From Herbaspirillum sp. DW155 (GTDB lineage Bacteria > Pseudomonadota > Gammaproteobacteria > Burkholderiales > Burkholderiaceae_D): 64,000 bases of DNA. Under the pieces are notes generated by a model. It saw only the letters and a list, made by a program, of their open reading frames with translations, searched no databases and was not told the DNA's origin. Positions within the stretch are counted from its first letter, which is position 1, and every line of letters starts with the position of its first letter. The position numbers and the translations under genes were made by a program. Where the stretch lies: assembly GCF_037076565.1 (NCBI RefSeq), contig NZ_AP029028.1:2666001-2730000 (forward strand), written 5' to 3'. Positions 16,834 through 25,275 of the stretch are shown one piece after another.

Positions 16834-19044
16834 TCAGCCGTTACCCGCGGCGAATTTGTTTGCGCTGTCGATGCGCTGCTGCAATTGCGCCTGCGTATGT
16901 CGGGCGCTGCGGGCGCTGTATTCGATCATCGTCCGCTTCACGACCGCCGTGGGCAAGGCGAACATGGAACGGCCAATCGCCTTCAATGCGCGGACAGCGA
17001 GACCCGGCTGGAAACCGACACGAGGCGTTTCGCCGCGCTTGGCATCGTCGCGCATCTCGCTGCGCTGGGTGATCTTGTCGTTGACCAGTGCACCGCTGGA
17101 GAAGGCACCGGCCACGCCGATCAGGGACATGACCGAGGCGATGGCATAGCGGCCACCGTTGCTGATCACCGGTGCGGCTGCGGCCGCCACTGTGGGGGTG
17201 GCCGCCAGTACGGGAGCCAGGCTGTTGAGCGGAGACGGGGACTGGGCCAGCATATGTACGGCCCGGCGATGCGCCTCGGTGGACTCCGCCTGGATCATGC
17301 GTATCAAGGCCGAGACCACCAGCGGCATATTGCTGCCGGCGAACACCATCTGGAACTGGGCACCCACCCGCTGCGCCACCTGCGGAATGAAGTCCGAGGG
17401 CAGACGCATGCGCACCCATGCCGTACGCAGGGCGGTCTCCCAGTCGTGCTTGCCGTCGACGCTGCGCAAGAGGATTGCGCGATTCTCCGGCGAGACATCC
17501 AGCCAGCGGTCTGCCTGGACATGCTCCTTGTCCGCCTTCACCTGTGCCAGTTCTTCACCCAGGGCCGCATAGCGCTGCCGCGCACCTTCCATACTGTCGA
17601 GCTTGCGCTCATGGATGGCCAGCGCCCTGCCCTCGCCTGCCTCGGGGTCCGCGCTGGTGGCAGCCAGGGTGCGCCACTCATGCGGATTCATGCCGAGCAT
17701 GTCGGCCATCTGCTGCTCCAGATACTGGATCTGCAGAGACAGGTACTCCTTGAATTGGCCCAAGGCGACTGCCTCGCCACGGGTCCATTGGCGCGGAACA
17801 TCGCTGAGGTCAAGGTGTTCCGTCGAGAGTTCTTCCAGGCTCAGCCGGCCCTGCTCCAGTTGCGTCTGCTGCTCGGGCCGGATCAAGCGGGTCGAACGCA
17901 AGGTGGCCAGCAGGGTATCGCTTTGCTTGGCCAACTGTCCCTTGGGCCCGGCCCAGAATTGTTGCAGGCCCATGGTCAATACGGCCGTGCCGATCTGGAT
18001 ATAGGCCGACAGGTGCGAATTGCCCGTGGCCGTACCGCTGATCTGGCCGGCCAGCGTACCCGCCACGCGCAGCACACGATTCCATGCCAGGTAATACTGG
18101 CTGACGTAGTTGAGTTCGGTGACGTCCTTGCGCACCTGGAATTCTTTCTGCAACTGCGTGTGCCGCTGCATCAGGCCAATCGCCTCCTCACCGTGCCGCT
18201 GCATTTGCTCCACCCGCGCATTCCACGCCGGCGAACCTTTCTCCAACGCGGCCAATGCCTCGCTATGTGCTTCCATGTGCTTGGAACACACCTCCATCTG
18301 GCGCGTGACATTGATGAGCTGCTGCCGGGTCTCGGGATAGAGGGGCGCCCGCATTTCCTTCGAGCGTGCCGGTTGCCCCTTGGCGCGCATCAGCTCCTGG
18401 CGCGCCACCATGGGAATCTGAATGGCCGCATTGATCATCGGCGTAATCAGTGAAAAGCCCAGCTGCATGCACAGGTTGACCAGCGCATAGTGGACCGGAT
18501 GATTTCTGAGTTCGTCGCGCGGGACCGAAGCGGTATAAATGGACGGCAGCACCGAAAGAAAATTGCCCAACTGGCTGCTCATTGCGTACACCGTACCCGA
18601 ACCGATCCAGCCCCCCTTGAAGACGCCACCCACCACTGCCTTGAATTCCTCCGGCGTGATGTGCTGCATCTGCAGATAGAGTTCTTGCGCGCGGGTCCAG
18701 TCCTGCTGCGCTTGCGGCCTGGCCAGCTGCGTTTGCTGTTCCCTTACGAATGCAAGTGCCTGCTCGGGATTGACCGGCCGATTCTTGACCTGCAGGTAGT
18801 TGTCCAGGATCTGCCGCAGTTCGATATCGCCGGCGCGCGCGGTGTCGGCTGCCGAAGCCAGTGGCAGGACATCCAGTTCCTGCACTGCCGGCGCCTGTTG
18901 CTGAACGATTTCCCGCAAGCTGGCCGGGGGCGGTGTCAGGCTGATGCTGATGGACGGCACCGGCCCGGCAGGGGGCGATGTCGATCCTGATTCGCGAGTC
19001 GGCGACAGGGTGCCGGCCTCGGTAATTTCCGTTGTGATGTGCAT
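16834..19044 (-). CDS. Large unrecognised protein, candidate T3SS effector/translocator
   Basis: 736 residues; the ATG at 19044 starts right after the chaperone gene (33-base gap). The N-terminus (about 1-60) is Ser/Thr/Pro-rich ('SPTRESGSTSPPAGPVPSIS'). Hydrophobic segments occur near 180-210, 345-365 and 640-660 ('SVMSLIGVAGAFSSGALV'), with long amphipathic helices rich in Gln and Glu between them. This is the general look of T3SS translocators or membrane-acting effectors. No signal peptide and no catalytic motif recognised. The operon order chaperone, 736-residue protein, 800-residue protein supports co-secretion. Function is unknown. Confidence 0.7.
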   Translation of the reverse strand: MHITTEITEAGTLSPTRESGSTSPPAGPVPSISISLTPPPASLREIVQQQAPAVQELDVLPLASAADTARAGDIELRQILDNYLQVKNRPVNPEQALAFVREQQTQLARPQAQQDWTRAQELYLQMQHITPEEFKAVVGGVFKGGWIGSGTVYAMSSQLGNFLSVLPSIYTASVPRDELRNHPVHYALVNLCMQLGFSLITPMINAAIQIPMVARQELMRAKGQPARSKEMRAPLYPETRQQLINVTRQMEVCSKHMEAHSEALAALEKGSPAWNARVEQMQRHGEEAIGLMQRHTQLQKEFQVRKDVTELNYVSQYYLAWNRVLRVAGTLAGQISGTATGNSHLSAYIQIGTAVLTMGLQQFWAGPKGQLAKQSDTLLATLRSTRLIRPEQQTQLEQGRLSLEELSTEHLDLSDVPRQWTRGEAVALGQFKEYLSLQIQYLEQQMADMLGMNPHEWRTLAATSADPEAGEGRALAIHERKLDSMEGARQRYAALGEELAQVKADKEHVQADRWLDVSPENRAILLRSVDGKHDWETALRTAWVRMRLPSDFIPQVAQRVGAQFQMVFAGSNMPLVVSALIRMIQAESTEAHRRAVHMLAQSPSPLNSLAPVLAATPTVAAAAAPVISNGGRYAIASVMSLIGVAGAFSSGALVNDKITQRSEMRDDAKRGETPRVGFQPGLAVRALKAIGRSMFALPTAVVKRTMIEYSARSARHTQAQLQQRIDSANKFAAGNG

Positions 19045-19077
19045 GATATGTTCCGAAATCGGGGCTGGTGCGCTGGC

Positions 19078-19533
19078 TTATGCCGCGCTGAAGAGCCGGT
19101 GTTGGGTCTTGGATCTGGTGCGCGTGGCACTTTCCAGGAAGTGGTTCTGCTGCCATTGCCTTGCTTCGGCGGCATAGTGGACGAAGGCATTGACCAGTTT
19201 GCGGGCATCGATCTGCGCCAGTTCGGCGCGTCCCATCAGCATGGCGTGGCCGGTCTCAAAGTTGACCGAGAAAGTCGGCGTGCCCACGCCGAACATCAGC
19301 AGATTGCATTCCAGCAGGCGCTGCAGGATATCGGCGCGGTCGCCGTTGTCGGGGATGGGGCCGAAGTCGCAAAAGTAGGCGAGGCTGCCCTCCTCCATGG
19401 CCGCACTATCCATCAGGGTGAAGTTGATGCCGTCGATTTCCAGGTGGGCATGCCCGGCCACCCCCTCCGGTGGCTGGATGTTGGCAAGCCGGGAGATGTC
19501 GGCCACCAGTGTGCCAAAGTCAGTTTCTTTCAT
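19078..19533 (-). CDS. CesT-like type III secretion chaperone
   Basis: 151 residues. The layout is CesT-like: N-terminal helix, strands 'AHLEIDGINFTLMDSA' and 'SLAYFCDFGPIP', a dimer-helix region 'ILQRLLECNLLMFGVGTPTFS', strand 'GHAMLMGRAEL' and a C-terminal helix ending 'AAEARQWQQNHFLE'. It resembles the chaperone at 1053-1526 in both pattern and C-terminal 'EARQW', so the two are probably paralogues. ATG at 19533 is preferred because upstream in-frame codons run into a 21-bp inverted repeat. The two large genes downstream are the likely clients. Confidence 0.75.
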   Translation of the reverse strand: MKETDFGTLVADISRLANIQPPEGVAGHAHLEIDGINFTLMDSAAMEEGSLAYFCDFGPIPDNGDRADILQRLLECNLLMFGVGTPTFSVNFETGHAMLMGRAELAQIDARKLVNAFVHYAAEARQWQQNHFLESATRTRSKTQHRLFSAA

Positions 19534-20030
19534 TGAGGTCTTTCGAAGTTGGCCACGGACTTGGTCCGCTGTTGTTCTGGAACCCATTTCATCAATAGGC
19601 ATCTCGCGCCTATTGATGAAATGGGTTCTATGCATGTCACACAGATGTCAGCTTCGTTCGTTAACAATGTCGAAAGCGAGCGACTCCGTGCACAGTCATG
19701 GGTCACCATTGCCGTGATCACAGTTCCACTCATCACGGCATGTTCATCGCGATCTGCCGGGTTAGTTCACCGGGTGACAGGGGCGTAGCGCGGCCGATGG
19801 TCTCGCGTGAGCGCCATGGGTGCCATGAGAGAAATAGAAAAAGAGCTGCCCGATAGAACCTGCTTCCGGGGAACTTGGTATAAACCGGCAGTTTCAGAGA
19901 GCAAGACAGGAGAAAGCCCGGTGACCCGTTGCGCGTACTTCGTGCGTGCAGATGCGACGGCATTGCGCCGTCGTTGTGCTGCCGGCAGGATGCGGACGAG
20001 GGCGCGCCCCCGTCCGTCATGGTCCGCGCT
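19534..20030. other. Intergenic region, 0.5 kb, upstream of chaperone operon
   Basis: No convincing gene; an open frame at 19733-20020 on the minus strand lacks a ribosome-binding site and family features. The region contains the 21-bp inverted repeat. I searched it for a minus-strand hrp box and found no acceptable match, so the promoter of the chaperone/large-protein operon is unidentified. Confidence 0.5.
19580..19628. repeat. Perfect 21-bp inverted repeat with 7-base loop
   Basis: Arms at 19580-19600 and 19608-19628 are exact reverse complements (GAACCCATTTCATC... against ...GATGAAATGGGTTC), separated by ATCTCGC. There is no T-tract. It lies 47 bases upstream of the chaperone start. It could be a terminator for transcription from the pilus side, an RNA structure in the chaperone leader, or a regulator or recombinase site. 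Confidence 0.7.
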
Positions 20031-21125
20031 TCAGCGCTTGCTGGTCAGCATCTCGTGCAGTTCGATGCGGTTATAGGCAATGCGCAAGGCATCGCGCGGA
20101 TTGATCCGCTTCTTGGCGATCAACTGGATCAGGACATCGTTGAGCGTGCGGGACATATTATCTTCCTTGCGCTTCATGAAGTCGCCGATGAGCGGCAGCT
20201 TTTCCGGATCCGTGATGAAGGGCGCGATCTGCTGGTTGTTGTTGAACACCATCTCGCTGGCCATCACGTGTTGTTCGCCATCCTCGGAAGGCAGCAGGCT
20301 CTGGAAGATGACGCCGATCAGCGAATCCGCCAGCGATGCCGCCCGCTGAGTGCGTTGATCGGGCGGAAAGAAACTGAGAAGTTTGGTAATGGCGCGCACT
20401 GCACTGCTGGTATGCAGCGTGGCCAGCACGAGGTGCCCCGACTCACCGGCATGCAGGACCGTGTCGGCAGTCTCGAAGTCGCGAATTTCTCCGACCATCA
20501 ATACGTCGGGTTTTTGACGCAGGGCTTCGCGCAGACCGCTGGAAAAACTCGCGGTATCGGTGGGCACCTCTTTTTGAGAGATGATGGATTGCTTGCGTTG
20601 AAGTTCGTATTCGATGGGCTCTTCGATCGTGACGATATGCGCGTGACGGGTGGCGTTGATGTACTCCAGCATGGAGGCCATGGTGGTCGTCTTGCCCGCC
20701 CCGGTTGGTCCGGTGATGAGGATGAGGCCCTTGGTGACATCCAGGATGGTCTTGATGTAAGGCGGCAATCCGGTGCTTTCCAGCGCCATCGGCTCCAGCG
20801 GGAAGCGGCGGATCGAGATCGCCACCCGTGTGCCACGTGCCATGCGGAACACATTGCAGCGCAGACGCCAGCGGTCAAGAATGAACGGAGAATCGATTGC
20901 CTTGTCGATGATCTTGTCCTCCCAATCCTCGTCGATTGCGTTGAGCAGAGGTTGCATCTCTTCGAGCGTCACCGGAGAGTCGCCGCAAGACTGCCAGCCA
21001 CGTGGCGTCTTCAGCATCAGCGGCTCGTCCTGCTCGATATGGATATCGGAGAACGTTTTTTGGTTATTAAGCAGCAGGAGAAGTTCTTGCTGCATATCTC
21101 GCGCAAAGGAGGAATTGTTTGCCAT
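20031..21125 (-). CDS. pilT: PilT-family pilus ATPase
   Basis: 364 residues of the PilT/GspE secretion-ATPase family, without the long N-terminal domain of assembly ATPases. Visible motifs are Walker A GPTGAGKTT (about 140), the Asp box 'HIVTIEEPIEYEL', Walker B 'VLMVGEIRD' and the His box 'GHLVLATLHTSSA'. PilT-like proteins power pilus retraction and twitching. The gene is next to, but separated from, the type IVb pilus operon by a response-regulator gene; bundle-forming pili (BfpF) also have a dedicated retraction ATPase. No promoter assigned. Confidence 0.85.
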   Translation of the reverse strand: MANNSSFARDMQQELLLLLNNQKTFSDIHIEQDEPLMLKTPRGWQSCGDSPVTLEEMQPLLNAIDEDWEDKIIDKAIDSPFILDRWRLRCNVFRMARGTRVAISIRRFPLEPMALESTGLPPYIKTILDVTKGLILITGPTGAGKTTTMASMLEYINATRHAHIVTIEEPIEYELQRKQSIISQKEVPTDTASFSSGLREALRQKPDVLMVGEIRDFETADTVLHAGESGHLVLATLHTSSAVRAITKLLSFFPPDQRTQRAASLADSLIGVIFQSLLPSEDGEQHVMASEMVFNNNQQIAPFITDPEKLPLIGDFMKRKEDNMSRTLNDVLIQLIAKKRINPRDALRIAYNRIELHEMLTSKR

Positions 21126-21380
21126 TCGGTCACCTGGATGATCATGAATTATTGAGCAACCGGAGAAACACTATTGCCTTGCCTGTCCAGTTTTGGCATT
21201 GAACCACCAGGGAGGAAACCGTTGCAGAGCCCCAGGGATCGAATGAAATTGCTCTATATTAATAATTAAAGTATACCTTCCGTTGAATGACGAGATGTTC
21301 AAGAATTCTCAACTTTTTGACAACCGAAATCTGGAATATCCATCGACGTAGAGATGGCATAACACAGCTTGAATCGCGAA

Positions 21381-22118
21381 ATGAAAATAGCATGCTATCT
21401 ACGTAACCCGTCTGTATATGTCCAAGTGAAGGAAGCACTAATGCGAGCTGGCCTCGAGCCAGTGCATTTCACGACGGAGACTGATCTCTTGCGCTCGCTG
21501 CGGCGCAGGGGATTCAGCCTGATCATCATCGATATCACCGAGCCCCCCGGCAGTGACGATAATATTTTTTCCTGGCTGAACTACCGGAGCGGCGACCGCA
21601 CCCCGACCCTGGTCTTGTCGCCCACCCGGAGCGCCGAGCTGGCTGCGCTGACCCTGGACAGCGGGGCTGACGACTTTCTGGTCCGTCCTTTCGAAGTCAT
21701 TGAGTTTACTGCGCGTGTGAACGCCCTCATCCGGCGCTCGGCACCGGCCGCGAGCCGGCGCACGATTGAATATGCGGGATTTTCCCTGAACCGGGAATCC
21801 ACCCGGTTCAGCTATCAGGGAACGCCGATCAACCTGACCCCGCGCGAATTCAGCATGGCGTGGCTGTTCTTTTCCTCCCCCGGAGTCTATATCTCGCGCG
21901 AGACCATCGGTGCCGTGATCTGGAGCACCGACAGTGACATCGCCGGTCGCACCATCGAACAGCACGTCTACAAGCTGCGCAAAAAGCTGCAGATCGACCC
22001 CGACCGGCCGGTGGTCATGATCCGCACCGCCTACAACCAGGGATATCGGCTGGAATTATGCAAGGAGGCTGGGTCCAGTCAGCACACCGCAGACCCGGAC
22101 GACTACCTTCCCGCCTGA
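21381..22118 (+). CDS. OmpR-type response regulator with atypical receiver
   Basis: 245 residues from the ATG at 21381 (an in-frame TTG at 21369 is possible). Residues about 1-115 form a receiver: the phospho-acceptor Asp position is present ('LIIIDITEP'), but the N-terminal acidic pair is missing ('IACYLRNP') and the conserved Lys of KPF is Arg ('LVRPFE'). Residues about 130-230 form an OmpR winged helix ('LTPREFSMAWLFFSSPG', 'IEQHVYKLRKKL', 'TAYNQGYRLE'). No histidine kinase gene is nearby. It sits between pilT and the pilus operon and its 3' end overlaps that of the lytic transglycosylase by 16 bases. It may control the pilus or T3SS genes. Confidence 0.85.
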   Translation: MKIACYLRNPSVYVQVKEALMRAGLEPVHFTTETDLLRSLRRRGFSLIIIDITEPPGSDDNIFSWLNYRSGDRTPTLVLSPTRSAELAALTLDSGADDFLVRPFEVIEFTARVNALIRRSAPAASRRTIEYAGFSLNRESTRFSYQGTPINLTPREFSMAWLFFSSPGVYISRETIGAVIWSTDSDIAGRTIEQHVYKLRKKLQIDPDRPVVMIRTAYNQGYRLELCKEAGSSQHTADPDDYLPA

Positions 22119-22600
22119 ACCAGCGCTTCGGTCGGGATATTTCGATAGACCCGCCGCGCATATTCGATTCTCAGTTTGGGATTTCTGGCGTTGTAGGCAC
22201 CGACCGCCTCCCAGGTCGGTCCCATTCGCTGCATGTTCTGGGAGAGAATCCATGCGCCGACCTGCAGATTGACACAGGGATCCTTCAGGCGGGACTCGTC
22301 GATCCCGTACTTCTTCAGCGTGGGCAGCCAGGTGCTGTTGATCTGCATCAGACCGATGTCGTAGGAGCCGTTCTTGTTCTGGTTCCTTGCCAGAGGATTG
22401 AGATTGGATTCGGTTTTGGCGATCGCATACAGCAGATGCACGTTCACGCCGTACCAGTTGGCGACCTGCTCCCAGCAGGCGTGCGCCAGGCCGCAGCTTG
22501 ACGCCAGCAGCGTGCCGGCCAACAGGTTGCGCCAGCGACGCCGCGCGAGGAGCGCACTGGCCGCAGTGCGCTGATCAGGGTGAGTAAGTACCATTGGCAT
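22103..22600 (-). CDS. Lytic transglycosylase of type IVb pilus cluster (R64 PilT/VirB1-like)
   Basis: 165 residues. After a signal peptide ('LLAGTLLASSCGLAHA', cleavage near residue 41) comes an SLT fold with the catalytic Glu in 'AIAKTESNLNP', the motif 'YDIGLMQINSTWLP' and 'VGAYNARN'. It opens peptidoglycan locally for pilus assembly, as R64 PilT (not the ATPase) does. Its start overlaps the end of pilV by 26 bases, so translation is coupled. It is the last gene of the pilus operon. Confidence 0.85.
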   Translation of the reverse strand: MPMVLTHPDQRTAASALLARRRWRNLLAGTLLASSCGLAHACWEQVANWYGVNVHLLYAIAKTESNLNPLARNQNKNGSYDIGLMQINSTWLPTLKKYGIDESRLKDPCVNLQVGAWILSQNMQRMGPTWEAVGAYNARNPKLRIEYARRVYRNIPTEALVQAGR

Positions 22601-23981
22601 ATCTAAAAGTCTTGTCCTGGTAGCAGATGAGGGGCGTGGCGTTCTGGTCCATCAGGATCGTGCCGATCGGAAACTTGATGAAAGGATTGCCATCGTCGTC
22701 AATTGCGTTGTAGTTGCAGGGATCATGAGGATTAGCGGAGTCGTACAACTGGATACGCGGCGAATGCATGCCGCCCTTCGAGTTGACGTTGCCCTGGGCG
22801 TAGATGTTGTCGACGTTGATGTTCTTGCCGACCGCGAGGTCGATGCCAACGCTCATGTTTCGACCTGCGCTCATATCGTTGCCGGCTCCGACGTTGCCTT
22901 GGCTATTAATGTCGCCAGTGGCGGTGATGGTTCCCCCGGAGCTGACGGACTGGCTGGCGGCCAGCTTGCTGGCATCAAGGGTGCCGGGTACGGTCATGTT
23001 GCCTTGCTGGTCCACCGCCAGTGCCACCCACTTGGCACCATCATAGGTAAATGCACGGCTGAGCCCGGTGACCATGCGCACATCGCCGGCCTGATTTCCT
23101 GAACTGGGCAGAGCCGCCCAACTGGCCACCGGCTCGCGCCATTGGGATGAGCTCGACCAGCGGCCATTGCTGGCGCAAGTGATCAGGTTGCGCGTGGCGC
23201 TATCGATGGCAATGCCCGCCTCTGCCACGCCGGCCGCATTCAGGCAGGACGTGCCGCTTTGCACCAGTGCCGTCGACGCAAACCGCACCGGCGTATTCAT
23301 GCGGTTGAGTTCGGGTCGCCCCGGCACTGCGCTACGGTACAGAAAATCCGTGGAGAGTTGTCCCGGCCCGTCGTAAAAGAGGCTCGACACCAGATGGCCA
23401 CCATCGGCGGCCCCGCCGCTCAATGCCGGGGCACCGCTGCAGGCCACCGAACGATAGGCATCGGTCGCCATGCTCCACGAGGCACCACGCGCTACGCCGG
23501 GATTGGCGGCCGTAATGTAGCCGCTGCCGAGGCCGGCATTCATGGAGACGGCGGCGATCTCGCGATCGGGAATCTTGTTGCCTCCGCTGGTGATCACCAG
23601 GGCATCGAACTGCCCGGGATGACCCGTCGGATCCGGCTGGCGCACCAGGACGCAGGGAATCTGTCCGTAGGGATTGCTAGGTGCCATCCCGCTGGCAACC
23701 AGCTTGGCGGCTTTCAGATCGGCCAGGCCGATAGCCACTACCGTGCTGGCGGTGGGGGTGGCGCTTTGCAAGGCCTGGTTGTTGATACTGAGATATTTCG
23801 CCGCTGCCGCGCTGATCTGCGACTGATAGTAGGCGGTCTGCGTGCCCTTGAGATCATCGATGGAGTCGTCGATCAGATGCGCCAGACCCAGCAGGATCAT
23901 CGAACCGATGACCAGTGCGCCGAGCACTTCAATAATGGCGAAACCGCGCTGCGGACGGATACGTGAGGAGGGATGAGGCAT
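22575..23981 (-). CDS. pilV: PilV-like minor pilin/tip adhesin
   Basis: 468 residues from the ATG at 23981. An N-terminal type IV prepilin segment is present: a short basic leader, then 'RGFAIIEVLGALVIGSMILL', with cleavage after Gly and Glu at +5. The body resembles the shufflon-pilin constant domain (residues about 25-320), and a C-terminal region of repeated short 'GNxxSxG' turns (about 350-420) ends in a compact domain with three Cys. In R64 and related systems PilV sits at the pilus tip and selects recipient or host surfaces. No shufflon inversion segments, sfx-type repeats or Rci recombinase are visible here, so the tip appears fixed. Confidence 0.8.
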   Translation of the reverse strand: MPHPSSRIRPQRGFAIIEVLGALVIGSMILLGLAHLIDDSIDDLKGTQTAYYQSQISAAAAKYLSINNQALQSATPTASTVVAIGLADLKAAKLVASGMAPSNPYGQIPCVLVRQPDPTGHPGQFDALVITSGGNKIPDREIAAVSMNAGLGSGYITAANPGVARGASWSMATDAYRSVACSGAPALSGGAADGGHLVSSLFYDGPGQLSTDFLYRSAVPGRPELNRMNTPVRFASTALVQSGTSCLNAAGVAEAGIAIDSATRNLITCASNGRWSSSSQWREPVASWAALPSSGNQAGDVRMVTGLSRAFTYDGAKWVALAVDQQGNMTVPGTLDASKLAASQSVSSGGTITATGDINSQGNVGAGNDMSAGRNMSVGIDLAVGKNINVDNIYAQGNVNSKGGMHSPRIQLYDSANPHDPCNYNAIDDDGNPFIKFPIGTILMDQNATPLICYQDKTFRYANGTYSP

Positions 23982-24079
23982 GGGATCGGCTCCGAAAAAA
24001 AAGCGCAGGCCGGGCTGCACGAACAGCGGCAACAACTGGAAAACGGAAAATCAGTCACAAGGCTTGCGACACGCTTGCC

Positions 24080-24577
24080 TCATTGGGTCATCGCGATCCA
24101 CAGCGGAGAACCATCCGGAACGGCTCTGCCGGCCAACGCGGTGACGGAAATGCCGGTATCACCGAAGAGCCCCGACTGCAGTGTGCTCTTGCCGCTCCGG
24201 TAGACGCCGACCAGCAGGGAATTGCCGGAGAGCTGGGTGAGATCGGCGAGAATGTTGAATGGGGGCAGCGACGTCCCGTAGACATAGATGATTCCGTCCT
24301 GGTCACGGTAGTTGCTCCAGATCAGCCGGTCACTTTGCTGATAGAGCAGCGACCAGCTCGGCAAGGCGTGCGCGCTCTTGAGGGTCTCGATGGAGACGCT
24401 TGTGCCGCGCAGGTCGTTGGCACTGAAATAATCGATGACCGCCTGGCGGTACAAGGCCATCTCCGCTGCCGTTTCCCGGACGCGATTGGACTGGACCACG
24501 GCCAGTTGCTGACTGCTGGTGCTGCAATAAAAGCCACCCGCCGCAATCATTGCCAGTGCCACGATGAGGCCCCACAT
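24080..24577 (-). CDS. PilM-like type IVb pilus biogenesis protein
   Basis: 165 residues from the ATG at 24577, chosen for the AAGGAAAGGA ribosome-binding site just before it. The N-terminal hydrophobic anchor 'LIVALAMIAAGGFYC' is followed by a soluble domain; size and layout fit R64 PilM (PF07419), an inner-membrane-anchored accessory protein. It lies between pilS and pilV rather than upstream of pilN as in R64. Family assignment is moderate: it rests on size, anchor and context, not on a sharp motif. Confidence 0.6.
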   Translation of the reverse strand: MWGLIVALAMIAAGGFYCSTSSQQLAVVQSNRVRETAAEMALYRQAVIDYFSANDLRGTSVSIETLKSAHALPSWSLLYQQSDRLIWSNYRDQDGIIYVYGTSLPPFNILADLTQLSGNSLLVGVYRSGKSTLQSGLFGDTGISVTALAGRAVPDGSPLWIAMTQ

Positions 24578-24687
24578 CGCTCTGTCCTTTCCTTGGTCGA
24601 CATCATTGCCACCGGTTGATGCGCGTTCCTGCATCAACCCGGTGGTCGCACCCACCGCCTCGCTGGCGGCAGGGGCAGCAGCGGCTT

Positions 24688-25257
24688 TCAGGAGGCGGTG
24701 AAGGTGATCGAATTGCCGGCTGCCGAATTCACCGTGCACAACGAATTGGCATTGCTTACCGTTGCCGGGAAGCTGGTGATCGGATTGTTGCCGCCCTGGT
24801 CGATCTGGGTCCAGCCGCTGGCACCGCTGATCATGCTCACGCACACATCCTGCGGTACTGCGTTGTAGGTGATGGTAAAGCCGGTGCTGGTTCCAACGAT
24901 GGTCACTGCCCCACCCCAGCTGTTGCTCAGGGTGGTATTGGTCGGACGTGCCAGGGTGTTGGGGATGGCATTGGCCAGCAACAGGCTGGGCACCAGCGAG
25001 GACGTCGGATAGCTCTGGCCGATATAGAGCTTTCTGACGGCGGTTCGGATGGCCACGACCTCTTCGGTCATCTGGTTGGCCTTGGCGCTGCCGAAGGCAC
25101 CGGTGAGCAGAGAGACCGCGCCCAGCACCACAATGGCCGCAATGCCCAGGTAGGCAATCCCTTCCAGCAGCGACGCCCCTTGCTGTCGCGCCAGCAGGCT
25201 GTCTGAACGGATGGCCAGATGGTTTTTTTTGCTATGGATGTATTTGCACTTCATCAT
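24688..25257 (-). CDS. pilS: Major type IVb prepilin (PilS-like)
   Basis: 189 residues. A long leader of about 27 residues (typical of type IVb pilins) ends in 'RQQG' and is cleaved before 'ASLLEGIAYLGIAAIVVLG', with Glu at +5 and a long hydrophobic alpha1 helix. Two Cys residues near the C-terminus ('DVCVSM', 'SLCTVN') can form the pilin disulphide. AAGGAAG ribosome-binding site. It lies 18 bases after the gspF-like gene. It is the structural subunit of the pilus. Confidence 0.85.
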   Translation of the reverse strand: MMKCKYIHSKKNHLAIRSDSLLARQQGASLLEGIAYLGIAAIVVLGAVSLLTGAFGSAKANQMTEEVVAIRTAVRKLYIGQSYPTSSLVPSLLLANAIPNTLARPTNTTLSNSWGGAVTIVGTSTGFTITYNAVPQDVCVSMISGASGWTQIDQGGNNPITSFPATVSNANSLCTVNSAAGNSITFTAS

Positions 25258-25275
25258 GCTTCCTTGTCTGGTAGT

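Noticed and set aside
14599..18453. 1284-codon open frame on the plus strand
   Set aside because: It lies opposite two coherent minus-strand genes and their chaperone operon, has no family features, and is explained by GC-rich codon bias in the antisense frame.
22575..23981. Shufflon (invertible pilV segments)
   Set aside because: No 19-bp sfx-type repeats, alternative C-terminal cassettes or Rci recombinase seen next to pilV.
24866..24894. One-mismatch hrp box on the minus strand inside pilS
   Set aside because: Lies within a coding sequence with no gene start nearby; several one-mismatch matches are expected by chance in 64 kb.
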